From an uncultured Pseudovibrio sp. (GTDB taxonomy: Bacteria; Pseudomonadota; Alphaproteobacteria; Rhizobiales; Stappiaceae), in the NCBI GenBank assembly GCA_947502585.1, contig CANNAV010000018.1:1-44152 (forward strand): a DNA stretch of 44,152 nt, in the 5' to 3' direction. Shown piece by piece: positions 17,475 through 25,919 of the stretch (positions are counted from its first letter, which is position 1; each line of letters begins with the position of its first letter). The notes under the pieces are model-generated. The model was not told the origin of the DNA. It saw nothing but the letters and a program-made list of their open reading frames with translations, and did no database searches. A program made the translations under genes and the position numbers.

Positions 17475-17502
17475 CCGAAGCGATCATGGGAGAGCGCTTC
17501 GG
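17475..17502 (-). promoter_or_regulatory. Intercistronic hairpin between dppA and dppB
   Basis: CCGAAGCG (17475-17482) and CGCTTCGG (17495-17502) are perfect 8-base arms around a 12-base loop, with no T-run after the stem in the minus direction. It probably protects the dppA message and lowers read-through into the permease and ATPase genes, giving excess binding protein. Confidence 0.5.
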
Positions 17503-17532
17503 CGAATATGGATTGCAAAGGAGGTGTATAAA

Positions 17533-19110
17533 TTATTTTGCAATCCAGGCTGAGGAGAACTCATTGTTTCCTAAAGGCGTCTGGATATAACCGTTTACGC
17601 TGGCAGACAACGCAACAGCAAATGGTGTTTCATAGAGGAACAACAGCGGGGCGGCATCCGTGTAGATGTCCTGCATGCGCCTGTATTGCTCACTCCGTTT
17701 TTCCGGATCAATTTCTGTGTTGGAGGCTTCAAAAAGAGAGTTGAACTCCGCATTGTTCCAGCCCGTCCCAACTGCCTTACGGGTTGGGTAATAGCCTAGC
17801 CAGCCAGCAACCTGTGCCGGGTCGTTTACATCATTCACCCAGCCGAAGGTGTGAACGTCAAATTCTCCGGAACGGTTCTTAGCACCGCGGGTCGGGTTGT
17901 CAACCTGCTCCACTTTCACCTTTACACCAATGGCACTCCACATCTGCTGAATGGCAGCAAACAGGGTCGCATCGTCAGAAGATCCGGCAAGTGTGGTAAA
18001 TGTGACTTCGGCGCCTTCAAGGCCTGATGCAGAAGCCAGTTCTTTTGCCCTGGCAGGATCATAGGGGTAAAGAGGGCCGCCATTATATGCAAGCTGAGTT
18101 GTCGATGACATCAACGGGGATGTCATGGACTTGCCGGTACCATGCGTGATCAGCTGAATCAGAGCATCCTTGTTGATGGCATAGTTCAGCGCCTGACGCG
18201 CTTCTTTGGTCGCCATCGGGTTTGGAGAGCCATCTGCACGGGTTTCGCGAGAGTTGATCGGGCTGTAGATGATACGGGTGGATGGATACAGCTCCATGTT
18301 GATTGCAGGGTCTGCCTTCAGCTCTGCCACGCGGGAAAATGGAACAAACTCGGCACCGTTCACTTCGCCCGCCTGTAACTTCAGGATACGGGTTGCATCA
18401 TCAGGGATCACGACGAAGCTGACTTCATCCAGATATGGCAGCGGTTTGCCATCTTCGCCCTGGCGCCAGTAATGCGGGTTGGCGGAAAATGTCATGGTGC
18501 TGCCGCGTGTACGGTCTTTCAGCGTAAACGGGCCTGAAACAGGCGTGCCCGGCGCAAAAAGAGCGGTTGCCTTTTCCTGGTCGTTAGCCCCCGGCGCTGC
18601 CTCAAACGCGGCCCTGGAGACAATCGCGGTGTTAAACGTTGCCAGAATGGAAACGATGGTCGGATCTGGGTTTTTCATAGCGAGCGTGACGCCATTGTCG
18701 GTCGCGGTGATGCTCTCAACTGACCCCAGAAGGCCGGACCAGGGGCCGAAATCAGGATTGGTGGCGCGCTCCAGAGAGAACTTCACGTCTGCCGGAGTAA
18801 TGGCTGAACCATCAGAAAACCTGATGCCGTTGCGCAAAGTAATGAAGATGGTTTTACCATCTGCAGAGACCTCATAGCCGGAGGCCAGACCCGGAAGGAT
18901 GGTTTTGCCGTCTGCCCCGGTGCGCAGCAGGGTATCGTAAAGGTTTGTGACCATCCAGATATCCGGGTTCCTGTCTGCATAGACCGGATCAACCAGATTG
19001 GAATCATCATAGCGGGCAAAGGTCAGCGTGCCACCACGTTCTACGGCCTGAGCCGAACTTATGGCGAACATCGACACGCTTGCAAGCGCGGCAATCAGCA
19101 AAGTCTTCAT
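17533..19110 (-). CDS. dppA: Peptide ABC transporter substrate-binding protein (SBP family 5)
   Basis: A 525-residue periplasmic receptor. The start is ATG 19110, preceded by GAGGGGGAC. A Sec signal (MKTLLIAALASVSMFAISSAQA) ends near residue 22; no lipobox Cys is visible, so it is soluble. Family blocks include FARYDDSNLVDPVYADRNP, LRNGIRFSDGSAITPADVKF, EARQALNYAINKDALI and the region VKVKVEQVDNP. Ligand is probably a di- or oligopeptide; proline peptides are suggested by the co-transcribed aminopeptidase, but opine or other SBP5 ligands cannot be excluded. A long dyad sits upstream over the likely promoter. Confidence 0.9.
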   Translation of the reverse strand: MKTLLIAALASVSMFAISSAQAVERGGTLTFARYDDSNLVDPVYADRNPDIWMVTNLYDTLLRTGADGKTILPGLASGYEVSADGKTIFITLRNGIRFSDGSAITPADVKFSLERATNPDFGPWSGLLGSVESITATDNGVTLAMKNPDPTIVSILATFNTAIVSRAAFEAAPGANDQEKATALFAPGTPVSGPFTLKDRTRGSTMTFSANPHYWRQGEDGKPLPYLDEVSFVVIPDDATRILKLQAGEVNGAEFVPFSRVAELKADPAINMELYPSTRIIYSPINSRETRADGSPNPMATKEARQALNYAINKDALIQLITHGTGKSMTSPLMSSTTQLAYNGGPLYPYDPARAKELASASGLEGAEVTFTTLAGSSDDATLFAAIQQMWSAIGVKVKVEQVDNPTRGAKNRSGEFDVHTFGWVNDVNDPAQVAGWLGYYPTRKAVGTGWNNAEFNSLFEASNTEIDPEKRSEQYRRMQDIYTDAAPLLFLYETPFAVALSASVNGYIQTPLGNNEFSSAWIAK

Positions 19111-19211
19111 GATAGTCCCCCTCAATTAAAACACGCCCGGCCTGCTCTGTTCTCTATGAGGCATAGTGGCGCGCAGGTGGTGGCATATCCCAGTAATCCA
19201 CTCCCCACCGT

Positions 19212-19239
19212 GATATATCAGTATTATCTCTGATATATC
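19212..19239. promoter_or_regulatory. 28-base dyad operator upstream of dppA
   Basis: GATATATCAG (19212-19221) and CTGATATATC (19230-19239) are perfect 10-base inverted arms with an 8-base spacer. On the minus strand a plausible promoter (TTGCAA, 18 bases, TAATAC) has its -10 inside the spacer, so a bound dimer would block dpp transcription. The regulator is not identified; a related CTGATATATG sequence lies upstream of the marR gene near 20840. Confidence 0.55.
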
Positions 19240-19519
19240 TATATTTGCAAGGGCAAAACTCATTAAAGAAGATTTTTCATAAAAATAAAGCTATGCGGAC
19301 TGATAGTTAAAAAATGAAATATTGCTGAAATGTCAGTTTCGCTGATATGAGCCTTTGCTTAGTATTCTTGGCAATATTGACTCAATTCTAACAATCTCGA
19401 GGCCAGACAGTTGATTTATTTTTAGATAAGCCCTTGAAAAAAATGAAATGCGGCGCTGGAAGGTTATCCGGCACCGCGTTAAAATTGTGCTTTATTCATT
19501 GTACTGGAGGAATTTTCCC
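19240..19519. other. AT-rich intergenic stretch, no gene seen
   Basis: The stretch between the dppA promoter region and the end of the isomerase gene is AT-rich. It contains scattered GATAT/CTGATAT half-sites (for example near 19343) but no ORF with a ribosome binding site and no RNA gene I can recognise. Confidence 0.4.
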
Positions 19520-20155
19520 TCACGCATCTTGGTCTGGCGCCGCCTTCTGAAAAGCTGCGAGCTGCTCTGTCTGCTCCATTATGGCATTAATGCGGGTGAG
19601 GTGAGAACGGTCTGTGCCCCAACGATCGGCGTTATAAACCTGAGGCACCAGGCAAAGATCAGCCATCGTCACATGATCCCCATGGCAGAACGTACCGCTC
19701 TGCCCGTCTGCCAGCATTCTCTCGAAAGCATTAAGGCCTTTGGCAATGAATTTGCGCATCCAGTCAACTTTAACCTGTTCATCTCCGCCTGCCAGCTCCA
19801 CGATGTGCTGAACCACCCCCAGATTACAAACCGGATGAATGTCCATGGCGATAGCGTGCGACAGAGCACGCACACGGGCGCGCTCACGGGCAGAAGGCGG
19901 CATCAGGGCAGGGGGTGGATGCAACTCATCCAGATATTCGATAATGGCAAGGGACTGGGTCATCATATCGCCGTCCAAATCCAGCGAAGGTACGAAGCCT
20001 TGCGGGTTGCGGCTCAGGTTTTTATCGGCCTTCTGCTCACCCCTGAGCAAATTGACCGTGACCATATCGTAGGAAAGCCCTTTCAGGTTCAATGCAATAC
20101 GGACGCGGTAGCTTGCGGAAGAACGCCAGTAATCATATAATATGATGTTGCTCAT
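19520..20155 (-). CDS. maiA: Maleylacetoacetate isomerase (zeta-class glutathione S-transferase)
   Basis: A 211-residue GST. The thioredoxin-like N-terminal domain has the zeta signature SSASYRVRIALNLKG (about residues 10-25) with the active-site Ser pair, the cis-Pro in QGFVPSL and QSLAIIEYLDE. The C-terminal helical domain has HGDHVTMADLCLVPQVYNA. It isomerises maleylacetoacetate to fumarylacetoacetate with glutathione in the tyrosine/homogentisate route. ATG 20155 (MSNIILYD) is chosen over 20179. It lies downstream of marR on the same strand and divergent from the fumarylacetoacetase operon it serves. Confidence 0.9.
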   Translation of the reverse strand: MSNIILYDYWRSSASYRVRIALNLKGLSYDMVTVNLLRGEQKADKNLSRNPQGFVPSLDLDGDMMTQSLAIIEYLDELHPPPALMPPSARERARVRALSHAIAMDIHPVCNLGVVQHIVELAGGDEQVKVDWMRKFIAKGLNAFERMLADGQSGTFCHGDHVTMADLCLVPQVYNADRWGTDRSHLTRINAIMEQTEQLAAFQKAAPDQDA

Positions 20156-20234
20156 CGTACTGGACCCCTCCCAGAGCATTATTCACAAACTCAGGCGTAC
20201 CCCGAAAACCTGCGCCCGGCTGTCGGGGTGCACT

Positions 20235-20735
20235 TCAGCCCCCGTCGGTAGCCCCGGCATTCATTTCCCCAATGAGCCCTTCTGCATTTTTCTTAACCTT
20301 TTCCATCAGCGCAAGAAGAACCGTCTGTTCCTCTGAAGACAGATTTCCGGTCAATGCTGCTTCCACGTCGCGCACCAGCGGAATGACACTGTTGAAAACG
20401 GCCAGACCTTTTTCAGTCAGGCGCAGTACGGATTTGCGGCGATCCTCTCCGTCTATATCGCGGCGCAGGAACTCCTTTTTGCGGAGAGCCTGCACGGCGC
20501 GGCTGACATTCACCTTGTCCATACTGGAGCGCTCAACAATCTCAGAAGCGGACAGCGCCTGATTGCGACCCAGGATCGCCATAGTGCGCCATTCAGAGAC
20601 GCTAAGGCCATACCGTTCGCGATAAACGCTTGAGACAGCAGTACTAACGGCAGTGCCAAAAACACGGACCTTATAGGGAAAAAACGACCCAAGCCGGAAG
20701 TCTTCCATGTCCATCGCTTTACTCGCAGTCACCAT
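20235..20735 (-). CDS. MarR-family transcriptional regulator
   Basis: About 166 residues with the MarR winged helix: GLSVSEWRTMAILGRN, LSASEIVERSSMDKVNVSRAV (recognition helix region) and the wing DGEDRRKSVLRLTEKG. Start chosen at ATG 20735; an upstream ATG at 20774 adds 13 residues. It is divergent from the fumarylacetoacetase gene and followed by maiA, so it most likely represses the aromatic catabolism locus and responds to an aromatic intermediate. Confidence 0.9.
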   Translation of the reverse strand: MVTASKAMDMEDFRLGSFFPYKVRVFGTAVSTAVSSVYRERYGLSVSEWRTMAILGRNQALSASEIVERSSMDKVNVSRAVQALRKKEFLRRDIDGEDRRKSVLRLTEKGLAVFNSVIPLVRDVEAALTGNLSSEEQTVLLALMEKVKKNAEGLIGEMNAGATDGG

Positions 20736-20783
20736 TATCAATTCTCGTTGGTTTAAAATGAAACTATTGCGCACTACGCCTGC

Positions 20784-20853
20784 ACAATTATCGTGATAGT
20801 ATCATCTGCAACTATATGTCAAGAGCCTAAGAAAACGCATCTGATATATGATC
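20784..20853. promoter_or_regulatory. marR/fahA divergent control region
   Basis: The 286-base gap between the two divergent genes carries short dyads: GATAGTATC, ATAGT-9 bases-ACTAT and CTGATATATGATC. These are the only candidates for the MarR site; none is long enough to be convincing alone. The CTGATATAT core also occurs in the dppA operator. Confidence 0.3.
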
Positions 20854-21021
20854 AAAATTAGAAAATCCATCTTTTACAGCTACTTTCTGCGTCGGGGAGA
20901 ATTTTTTGACGGAAAATGTTATTGACAAAGTTACAGGTGAAACTATTCTGGCATCAGATTAATTACAGATTGCCCAGGTCCGGGAGGCTGGCAGGCAGTC
21001 TTCAATTGCCAGGGATGTGTT

Positions 21022-22305
21022 ATGACGAGTTGGATCGAGACTGCGAACGCACCGCATTGCCATTTCCCAATCCAGAATCTTCCCTACGGTGTGTTCGCCA
21101 GGAACGGTGAAGAGCCACGTTGTGGTGTTGCGCTCGGTGACATGGTTGTTGACATGGCTGTGCTGGAATCTGTCGGCCTTCTCAAGGCTGGCGGTACAGA
21201 CACCGTGTTCGACAAGCCGGCACTGAATGACTTCATGGGCCTTGGCAAAACATCCTGGGACAGCATTCGTGAGCAGCTGACATCCCTGTTTGCGAAAGGC
21301 GGCAATGACGCGCTTTCCGGCAACGACATCCTGAAATCCAAAACACTTGTGCCGATGAGCGCAGCACAGATGTTCCTGCCGTTTACTGTCTCTGAATACA
21401 CTGACTTTTACGCTGGCAAGCAGCATGCCATGAACATTGGCACTATCTTGCGCGGCGCGGAGAATGCACTGCCACCAAACTGGTTGCATATCCCAATCGG
21501 ATACAATGGCCGCGCCTCTACGGTCGTTGTATCCGGTACAGATATTAAACGCCCATTGGGCCAGACCAGAGCGCCAGGAGCTCAGGTCCCGTCTTTCAAA
21601 GCCTGTGCGCGCCTCGACATTGAGCTGGAAATGGGTGCTGTTGTTGGCACGCCAGGCACAATGGGTCAGCCGATCACCGTGCAGGAAGCCGACGACATGA
21701 TCTTCGGTTACGTGCTGCTCAATGACTGGTCCGCGCGTGACATTCAGGGCTGGGAGTATCAGCCGCTTGGTCCGTTTCAGGCGAAAGCCTTCGCAACTTC
21801 CATCAGCCCATGGGTTGTGACAAAGGCTGCCCTGGAATCCTTCCGCGCCAACACACCGGAGCGCGAGAAAGAACTGCTGCCTTACCTCAATGAGCCGGGT
21901 CCGATGATCTACGACATTGATTTGCAGGCCTACATTCAGCCGGAAGGCGCTGACAAAGCAACTTTACTCTGCCACACCAACTACAACCGCATGTACTACT
22001 CTGCGGCACAACAGCTGACGCACCACGCCATTGGCGGCTGTAAGATGAATACTGGCGACCTGCTCGGCTCAGGCACCATTTCCGGTCCGGGAAAGTCCGA
22101 GTTTGGTTCTCTGATGGAACTCACATGGGGTGGTACAGAGCCGATTACTCTGGACAGCGGTGAAAGTCGCAGGTTCATCGAGGATGGTGACACCCTGACG
22201 CTGACAGGCTGGGCGCAGGGTGATGGCTTCCGCATTGGCTTTGGCGAATGTACCGGCAAAATTCTGCCTGCTCCGGATTTTCCAGTTTCCGATATAAAAG
22301 CATAA
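21022..22305 (+). CDS. fahA: Fumarylacetoacetase
   Basis: A 427-residue fumarylacetoacetate hydrolase of full length, splitting fumarylacetoacetate into fumarate and acetoacetate. Seen are the N-terminal SH3-like part (LPYGVFARNGEEPRCGVA), the metal Asp and catalytic His in YTDFYAGKQHAMNIG (about residue 125-138), the metal Glu pair in RLDIELEMGAVVG, Asp in LLNDWSARDIQGWEYQPLG and the GSGTISGP loop. First gene of the plus-strand aromatic operon; 14 bases precede the next start. Confidence 0.95.
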   Translation: MTSWIETANAPHCHFPIQNLPYGVFARNGEEPRCGVALGDMVVDMAVLESVGLLKAGGTDTVFDKPALNDFMGLGKTSWDSIREQLTSLFAKGGNDALSGNDILKSKTLVPMSAAQMFLPFTVSEYTDFYAGKQHAMNIGTILRGAENALPPNWLHIPIGYNGRASTVVVSGTDIKRPLGQTRAPGAQVPSFKACARLDIELEMGAVVGTPGTMGQPITVQEADDMIFGYVLLNDWSARDIQGWEYQPLGPFQAKAFATSISPWVVTKAALESFRANTPEREKELLPYLNEPGPMIYDIDLQAYIQPEGADKATLLCHTNYNRMYYSAAQQLTHHAIGGCKMNTGDLLGSGTISGPGKSEFGSLMELTWGGTEPITLDSGESRRFIEDGDTLTLTGWAQGDGFRIGFGECTGKILPAPDFPVSDIKA

Positions 22306-22319
22306 TCAGGACAGTAACG

Positions 22320-23270
22320 ATGGCTAAAGCCTTTGCATCCAGTGGCGATATGGAAGCCAAAACAATCTCCTTCACCGAAGTCGGGCGCGATCTGTACGCG
22401 TTCACCGCTGAGGGTGATCCGAACACCGGCGTTATCATTGGTGATGACAGCGTGATGGTGGTTGATGCGCAGGCAACTCCTGTCATGGCTCAGCTCGTGG
22501 TTGGTAAAATCCGGGAAGTGACTGACAAGCCGATCAAATACGTAACCCTGTCGCACTACCATGCAGTGCGCGTGCTGGGTGCTTCCGGTTATGGAGCCTC
22601 AGAAGTCATTGCCTCTGAAAAGTGTGAGGGCATGATTTACGAGCGTGGTCAGGAAGACTGGGATTCCGAATTCGGCCGCTTCCCGCGCCTGTTTGATGCA
22701 GCAGACTCCATTCCAGGCCTCACCTGGCCAACCATGACTTTCAAAGACCGCATGACCATCAACATGGGCAAGCGCAAGGTTGAGCTGATGCATCTGGGCC
22801 GCGCTCACACCGCTGGTGACATTGTTGCATGGGTTCCTGATGAAGGCGTGATGTTTACCGGTGACATTGTTGAGTACCACTCCGCTTGCTACTGCGGTGA
22901 CGGTCACTTCAGGGACTGGGGCAACACTCTCGACGCAATAAAAGCCTGTAATCCGGATGCTATTGCACCGGGTCGCGGTGATGCGCTTGTAGGCAAGGAA
23001 ATGGTCAGCAACGCGATTGAGAACACTCGTGACTTTGTGATGAGCACCTATAAACCAGCCGCTCGCGTGGCAGTACGAGGCGGACCGCTGAAAGAAGCAT
23101 GGGACGCAGTGCGCACAGAATGCGATCCGAAATTCGCTGACTACGCAATCTACGAGCATTGTCTGCCTTTCAATGTTGCACGCGCTTTTGACGAGGCTCG
23201 CGGCATCGACACCCCCCGTATCTGGACAGCCGAACGCGACCGCGAAATGTGGGCGGCTTTGCAGGGCTAA
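22320..23270 (+). CDS. MBL-fold protein with altered metal motif
   Basis: A 316-residue metallo-beta-lactamase-fold protein. The ATG at 22320 is chosen because upstream reading only crosses fahA in another frame. The usual H-x-H-x-D-H motif is replaced by HYHAVR in LSHYHAVRVLGASGYG (about residues 80-95). The later ligands persist: His in GRAHTAGD and Asp in MFTGDIVEYHS. It retains His-x-His but has lost the Asp-His pair of the second metal site, so a mononuclear site is possible. It sits between fahA and an aromatic hydroxylase, hence a role in aromatic breakdown is likely, but its reaction is unknown. Confidence 0.8.
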   Translation: MAKAFASSGDMEAKTISFTEVGRDLYAFTAEGDPNTGVIIGDDSVMVVDAQATPVMAQLVVGKIREVTDKPIKYVTLSHYHAVRVLGASGYGASEVIASEKCEGMIYERGQEDWDSEFGRFPRLFDAADSIPGLTWPTMTFKDRMTINMGKRKVELMHLGRAHTAGDIVAWVPDEGVMFTGDIVEYHSACYCGDGHFRDWGNTLDAIKACNPDAIAPGRGDALVGKEMVSNAIENTRDFVMSTYKPAARVAVRGGPLKEAWDAVRTECDPKFADYAIYEHCLPFNVARAFDEARGIDTPRIWTAERDREMWAALQG

Positions 23271-23483
23271 CATGGCCGGGGCTAAGCAACTGATAGCTCT
23301 GTTCTATCGGCAAAGCTGAAATTTAACTACTTTGGAGCCTTGAGAAGCAGAGTAAATCCATAACCGGGTTTGGGTATTTTTGGGGGAGGAAACACCCAGA
23401 ACTGAAGAAGAGCCGGCTCTCCAAAGTTGATTGATGTTTTGCCGGATGCTGGCTGAGGCATCACACTTGCCCGGAGGCAGCGT

Positions 23484-25106
23484 ATGACGAAAAAAAAGAC
23501 TTTCGAAGTTCCGCTCTATCCATATGTCCGCTCGCCGGATCAGGATGCGGGAAAGGCAGTGCGCCATAAGGTTGTTGTGGTGGGAGCTGGCCCGGTTGGT
23601 CTTGCCGCTGCAATTGAACTGGCCATGCAGGATGTTGAAGTTGTTGTTGTCGATGACAACGAGAAGGTGAGCTGGGGCTCCCGTGCGGTTTGTTATGCAA
23701 AGCGTCCGCTGGAAATTCTCGACCGTATTGGCTGCGGTGACCATTTTGTCGACAAAGGCGTTCAATGGAACGTGGGCAAGGTCTTCTTTAATGAGCGTCA
23801 GGTCTATCAGTTTGACCTGTTGCCAGAGGACGGGCACAAGCGACCGGCCTTCATCAACCTGCAACAGTATTACTTTGAAGAGTATCTGGTTGACCGGGTT
23901 AAAGAGCTTCAGGCACAGGGCAAGCCGATTGAGATCCGTGGCAACAACAAGGTTGTCTTTGTTGATCAGAGCGGTGACGTTGCAACTGTTGAGCTGGAAA
24001 CACCCGAAGGTAACTACTTCGTGGAAGCTGACTGGGTGATCGCGTGTGACGGTGCAGCTTCTCCGGTCCGCTCCATGATGGGTCTGGACTTTGTGGGCCG
24101 CATTTTTGAAGACAACTTCCTGATCGCTGACGTTGTCATGGAGGCCAGCTTCCCGACGGAGCGCTGGTTCTGGTTCGATCCGGCATTCAACCGTGGTCAG
24201 TCTGCTCTCCTGCACAAGCAGCCAGACAATGTATGGCGCATCGACCTGCAGCTTGGGCCGGATGTCGATAGGGAAGAAGAGAAGAAGCCGGAGAACGTCA
24301 TTCCGCGCCTGAAAGCGATGCTGGGCGAGGATGTGCACTTCGAGCTTGAGTGGGTTTCCATCTACACCTTCCAGTGCCGCCGCATGGAACAGTTCCGCAA
24401 AGGCCGCGTAATCTTTGCTGGTGACAGTGCTCATCAGGTGTCTCCGTTTGGTGCGCGTGGTGCGAACTCTGGTTTGCAGGACACAGACAACCTGATCTGG
24501 AAACTGAAGCTGGTGATGGATGGCAAGGCACCAATGAGCCTGCTGGAAACCTATGATGAAGAACGTATCTTTGCTGCAGACGAGAACATCCTGAACTCCT
24601 CCCGCACCACAGACTTCATCACGCCAAAATCTTCCGTCAGCCGTGTGTTCCGCGATGCTGTTCTGGATCTTTCCAAGGCTGCTGAATTTGCGCGCCCGCT
24701 GGTTAACTCCGGCCGTCTGTCCGTTCCGGCCACTTATGACGGGTCTTCGCTCAACGGTGATGACTGTGCTGGTATGCCAGTTCGCTCCCGTCCGGGGTCT
24801 CCGGCAGCGGATGCGCCAACCGTAAATGGTTGGCTACTGGACCAGATGGGCAACAAATTCCAGTTGCTGGCCATCAACACAGAAGTGCCGGATACAGTTG
24901 AGGTTGGCGGCGTGACCATCTGTGCCCTGAGTGTAAACGCAACGGATGAGGTCGCTGATCGTTATCTTGGAGACAAGTCTTCCGCTGTTTATCTGATGCG
25001 CCCGGACCAGCATGTGGCTGCTCGCTGGGAGAGTTATACCGAAGCAAATGTTGCTCAGGCACTGAACCGCGCTATCGGCATTTTTGAGCAGGAGGGTGCA
25101 CAATGA
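23484..25106 (+). CDS. FAD-dependent aromatic hydroxylase (class A flavoprotein monooxygenase, MhpA-like)
   Basis: A 540-residue monooxygenase with ATG preceded by GGAGG. FAD-binding GxGxxG is at VVGAGPVGLAAAIELA (about residue 32), and the second FAD motif GD is in VIFAGDSAHQVSPFGARGAN (about residue 310). A thioredoxin-like C-terminal region ends near DQHVAARW. Class A enzymes hydroxylate phenolic rings using NAD(P)H and O2. With fumarylacetoacetase and maleylacetoacetate isomerase adjacent, a plausible reaction is hydroxylation of a hydroxyphenylacetate-like compound to a homogentisate-type diol. A 213-base untranslated gap upstream may hold its own promoter. Confidence 0.88.
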   Translation: MTKKKTFEVPLYPYVRSPDQDAGKAVRHKVVVVGAGPVGLAAAIELAMQDVEVVVVDDNEKVSWGSRAVCYAKRPLEILDRIGCGDHFVDKGVQWNVGKVFFNERQVYQFDLLPEDGHKRPAFINLQQYYFEEYLVDRVKELQAQGKPIEIRGNNKVVFVDQSGDVATVELETPEGNYFVEADWVIACDGAASPVRSMMGLDFVGRIFEDNFLIADVVMEASFPTERWFWFDPAFNRGQSALLHKQPDNVWRIDLQLGPDVDREEEKKPENVIPRLKAMLGEDVHFELEWVSIYTFQCRRMEQFRKGRVIFAGDSAHQVSPFGARGANSGLQDTDNLIWKLKLVMDGKAPMSLLETYDEERIFAADENILNSSRTTDFITPKSSVSRVFRDAVLDLSKAAEFARPLVNSGRLSVPATYDGSSLNGDDCAGMPVRSRPGSPAADAPTVNGWLLDQMGNKFQLLAINTEVPDTVEVGGVTICALSVNATDEVADRYLGDKSSAVYLMRPDQHVAARWESYTEANVAQALNRAIGIFEQEGAQ

Positions 25107-25324
25107 GCCATCTGAATACAAAAGCAAATATCGCTGAACCGGACGAGTTTTATCACGATCTTCTGGCTCAACATGAAGGACGTTCTGCAGAGGAAAGCGA
25201 GGCGCTCAACGCCAGGCTGGTTCTCATTCTTGCCAACCACATCGGGGATGCAGGTGTTCTTCGTGAAGCAATGGACCTGGCTGCCAACACACAGGGAGGA
25301 GGCGAGGTTAATCGCCTCGTTTAG
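25103..25324 (+). CDS. DUF2783 small protein
   Basis: A 73-residue soluble, acidic, helical protein starting ATG within the hydroxylase stop (ATGA overlap). The segment DEFYHDLLAQHEGRS...LVLILANHIGD matches what I remember of DUF2783 proteins, usually found directly after such FAD monooxygenases. Function unknown; the tight coupling suggests a partner or stability factor of the hydroxylase. Confidence 0.75.
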   Translation: MSHLNTKANIAEPDEFYHDLLAQHEGRSAEESEALNARLVLILANHIGDAGVLREAMDLAANTQGGGEVNRLV

Positions 25325-25330
25325 AGACTT

Positions 25331-25873
25331 ATGAAAATTGAGCAAATTCACCACGTTGCTTACCGCTGTAAAGACGCAAAAGAGACCGTTGAGTGGTACA
25401 CCAAAAACCTCAATATGGACTTCGTATTGGCCATTGCGGAAGATAAAGTTCCTTCCACTCACGAGCCTGACCCATACATGCACCTGTTCCTTGATGCAGG
25501 CAACGGCAACGTGCTGGCGTTTTTTGAGCTGCCAACCAGGCCGGAAATGGGACGCGACGAGAACACACCGGTCTGGGTGCAGCACATTGCCTTTAAAGTG
25601 AAGGACCGTGAAACTCTCATTGAGTTTAAAGAGCACCTTGAAGGCAACGGCATTGATGTGCTGGGAGTGACAGATCACTCCATCTTCCATTCCATTTACT
25701 TCTTCGACCCAAACGGGCACCGCGTAGAGCTGGCGTGTCCCGATCCGGCAGAAGAAGAAAAACTGAAGCGTCTTGATGCTGTGAAATGGGACATGCTGGA
25801 AGAGTGGAGCCGCACCAAAAAAGCGCCACATCACGCTGACTGGCTGCACGCGAAAGAACTCGGCAAAGCCTAA
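25331..25873 (+). CDS. VOC-superfamily protein, candidate ring-cleavage dioxygenase
   Basis: A 180-residue vicinal-oxygen-chelate protein made of two beta-alpha-beta-beta-beta units. Candidate metal ligands are His in QIHHVAYRC (about residue 7), His in VQHIAFKV (about 79) and Glu in HRVELACPDP (about 137), the H-H-E triad of type I extradiol dioxygenases and glyoxalases. It is the last gene of the aromatic operon, 6 bases after the DUF2783 gene. As the locus has no recognised homogentisate dioxygenase, this protein may open the ring; a glyoxalase/isomerase role is the alternative. Confidence 0.8.
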   Translation: MKIEQIHHVAYRCKDAKETVEWYTKNLNMDFVLAIAEDKVPSTHEPDPYMHLFLDAGNGNVLAFFELPTRPEMGRDENTPVWVQHIAFKVKDRETLIEFKEHLEGNGIDVLGVTDHSIFHSIYFFDPNGHRVELACPDPAEEEKLKRLDAVKWDMLEEWSRTKKAPHHADWLHAKELGKA

Positions 25874-25887
25874 TTTAAGAGCTGTCT

Positions 25888-25919
25888 GAAGAATGGGGAC
25901 TGGGAGTTTCCCGTTCTTC
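25888..25919 (+). terminator. Possible terminator hairpin after the aromatic operon
   Basis: GAAGAATGGG and CCCGTTCTTC pair with one mismatch around a 12-base loop, just after the VOC stop. The T-run is missing (ACCCAAC follows), so termination strength is doubtful. Confidence 0.4.

Noticed and set aside
23357..23420. GGGTATTTTTGGGGGAGGAAACACCC hairpin-like run in the gap before the FAD hydroxylase
   Set aside because: Considered as a terminator or riboswitch; pairing is only 4 G:C pairs and no T-run or conserved RNA pattern is visible.
23304..24434. Minus-strand 376-residue open frame
   Set aside because: It is antisense to the FAD hydroxylase, has no domain features and no ribosome site; the long length follows from codon bias of the real gene.
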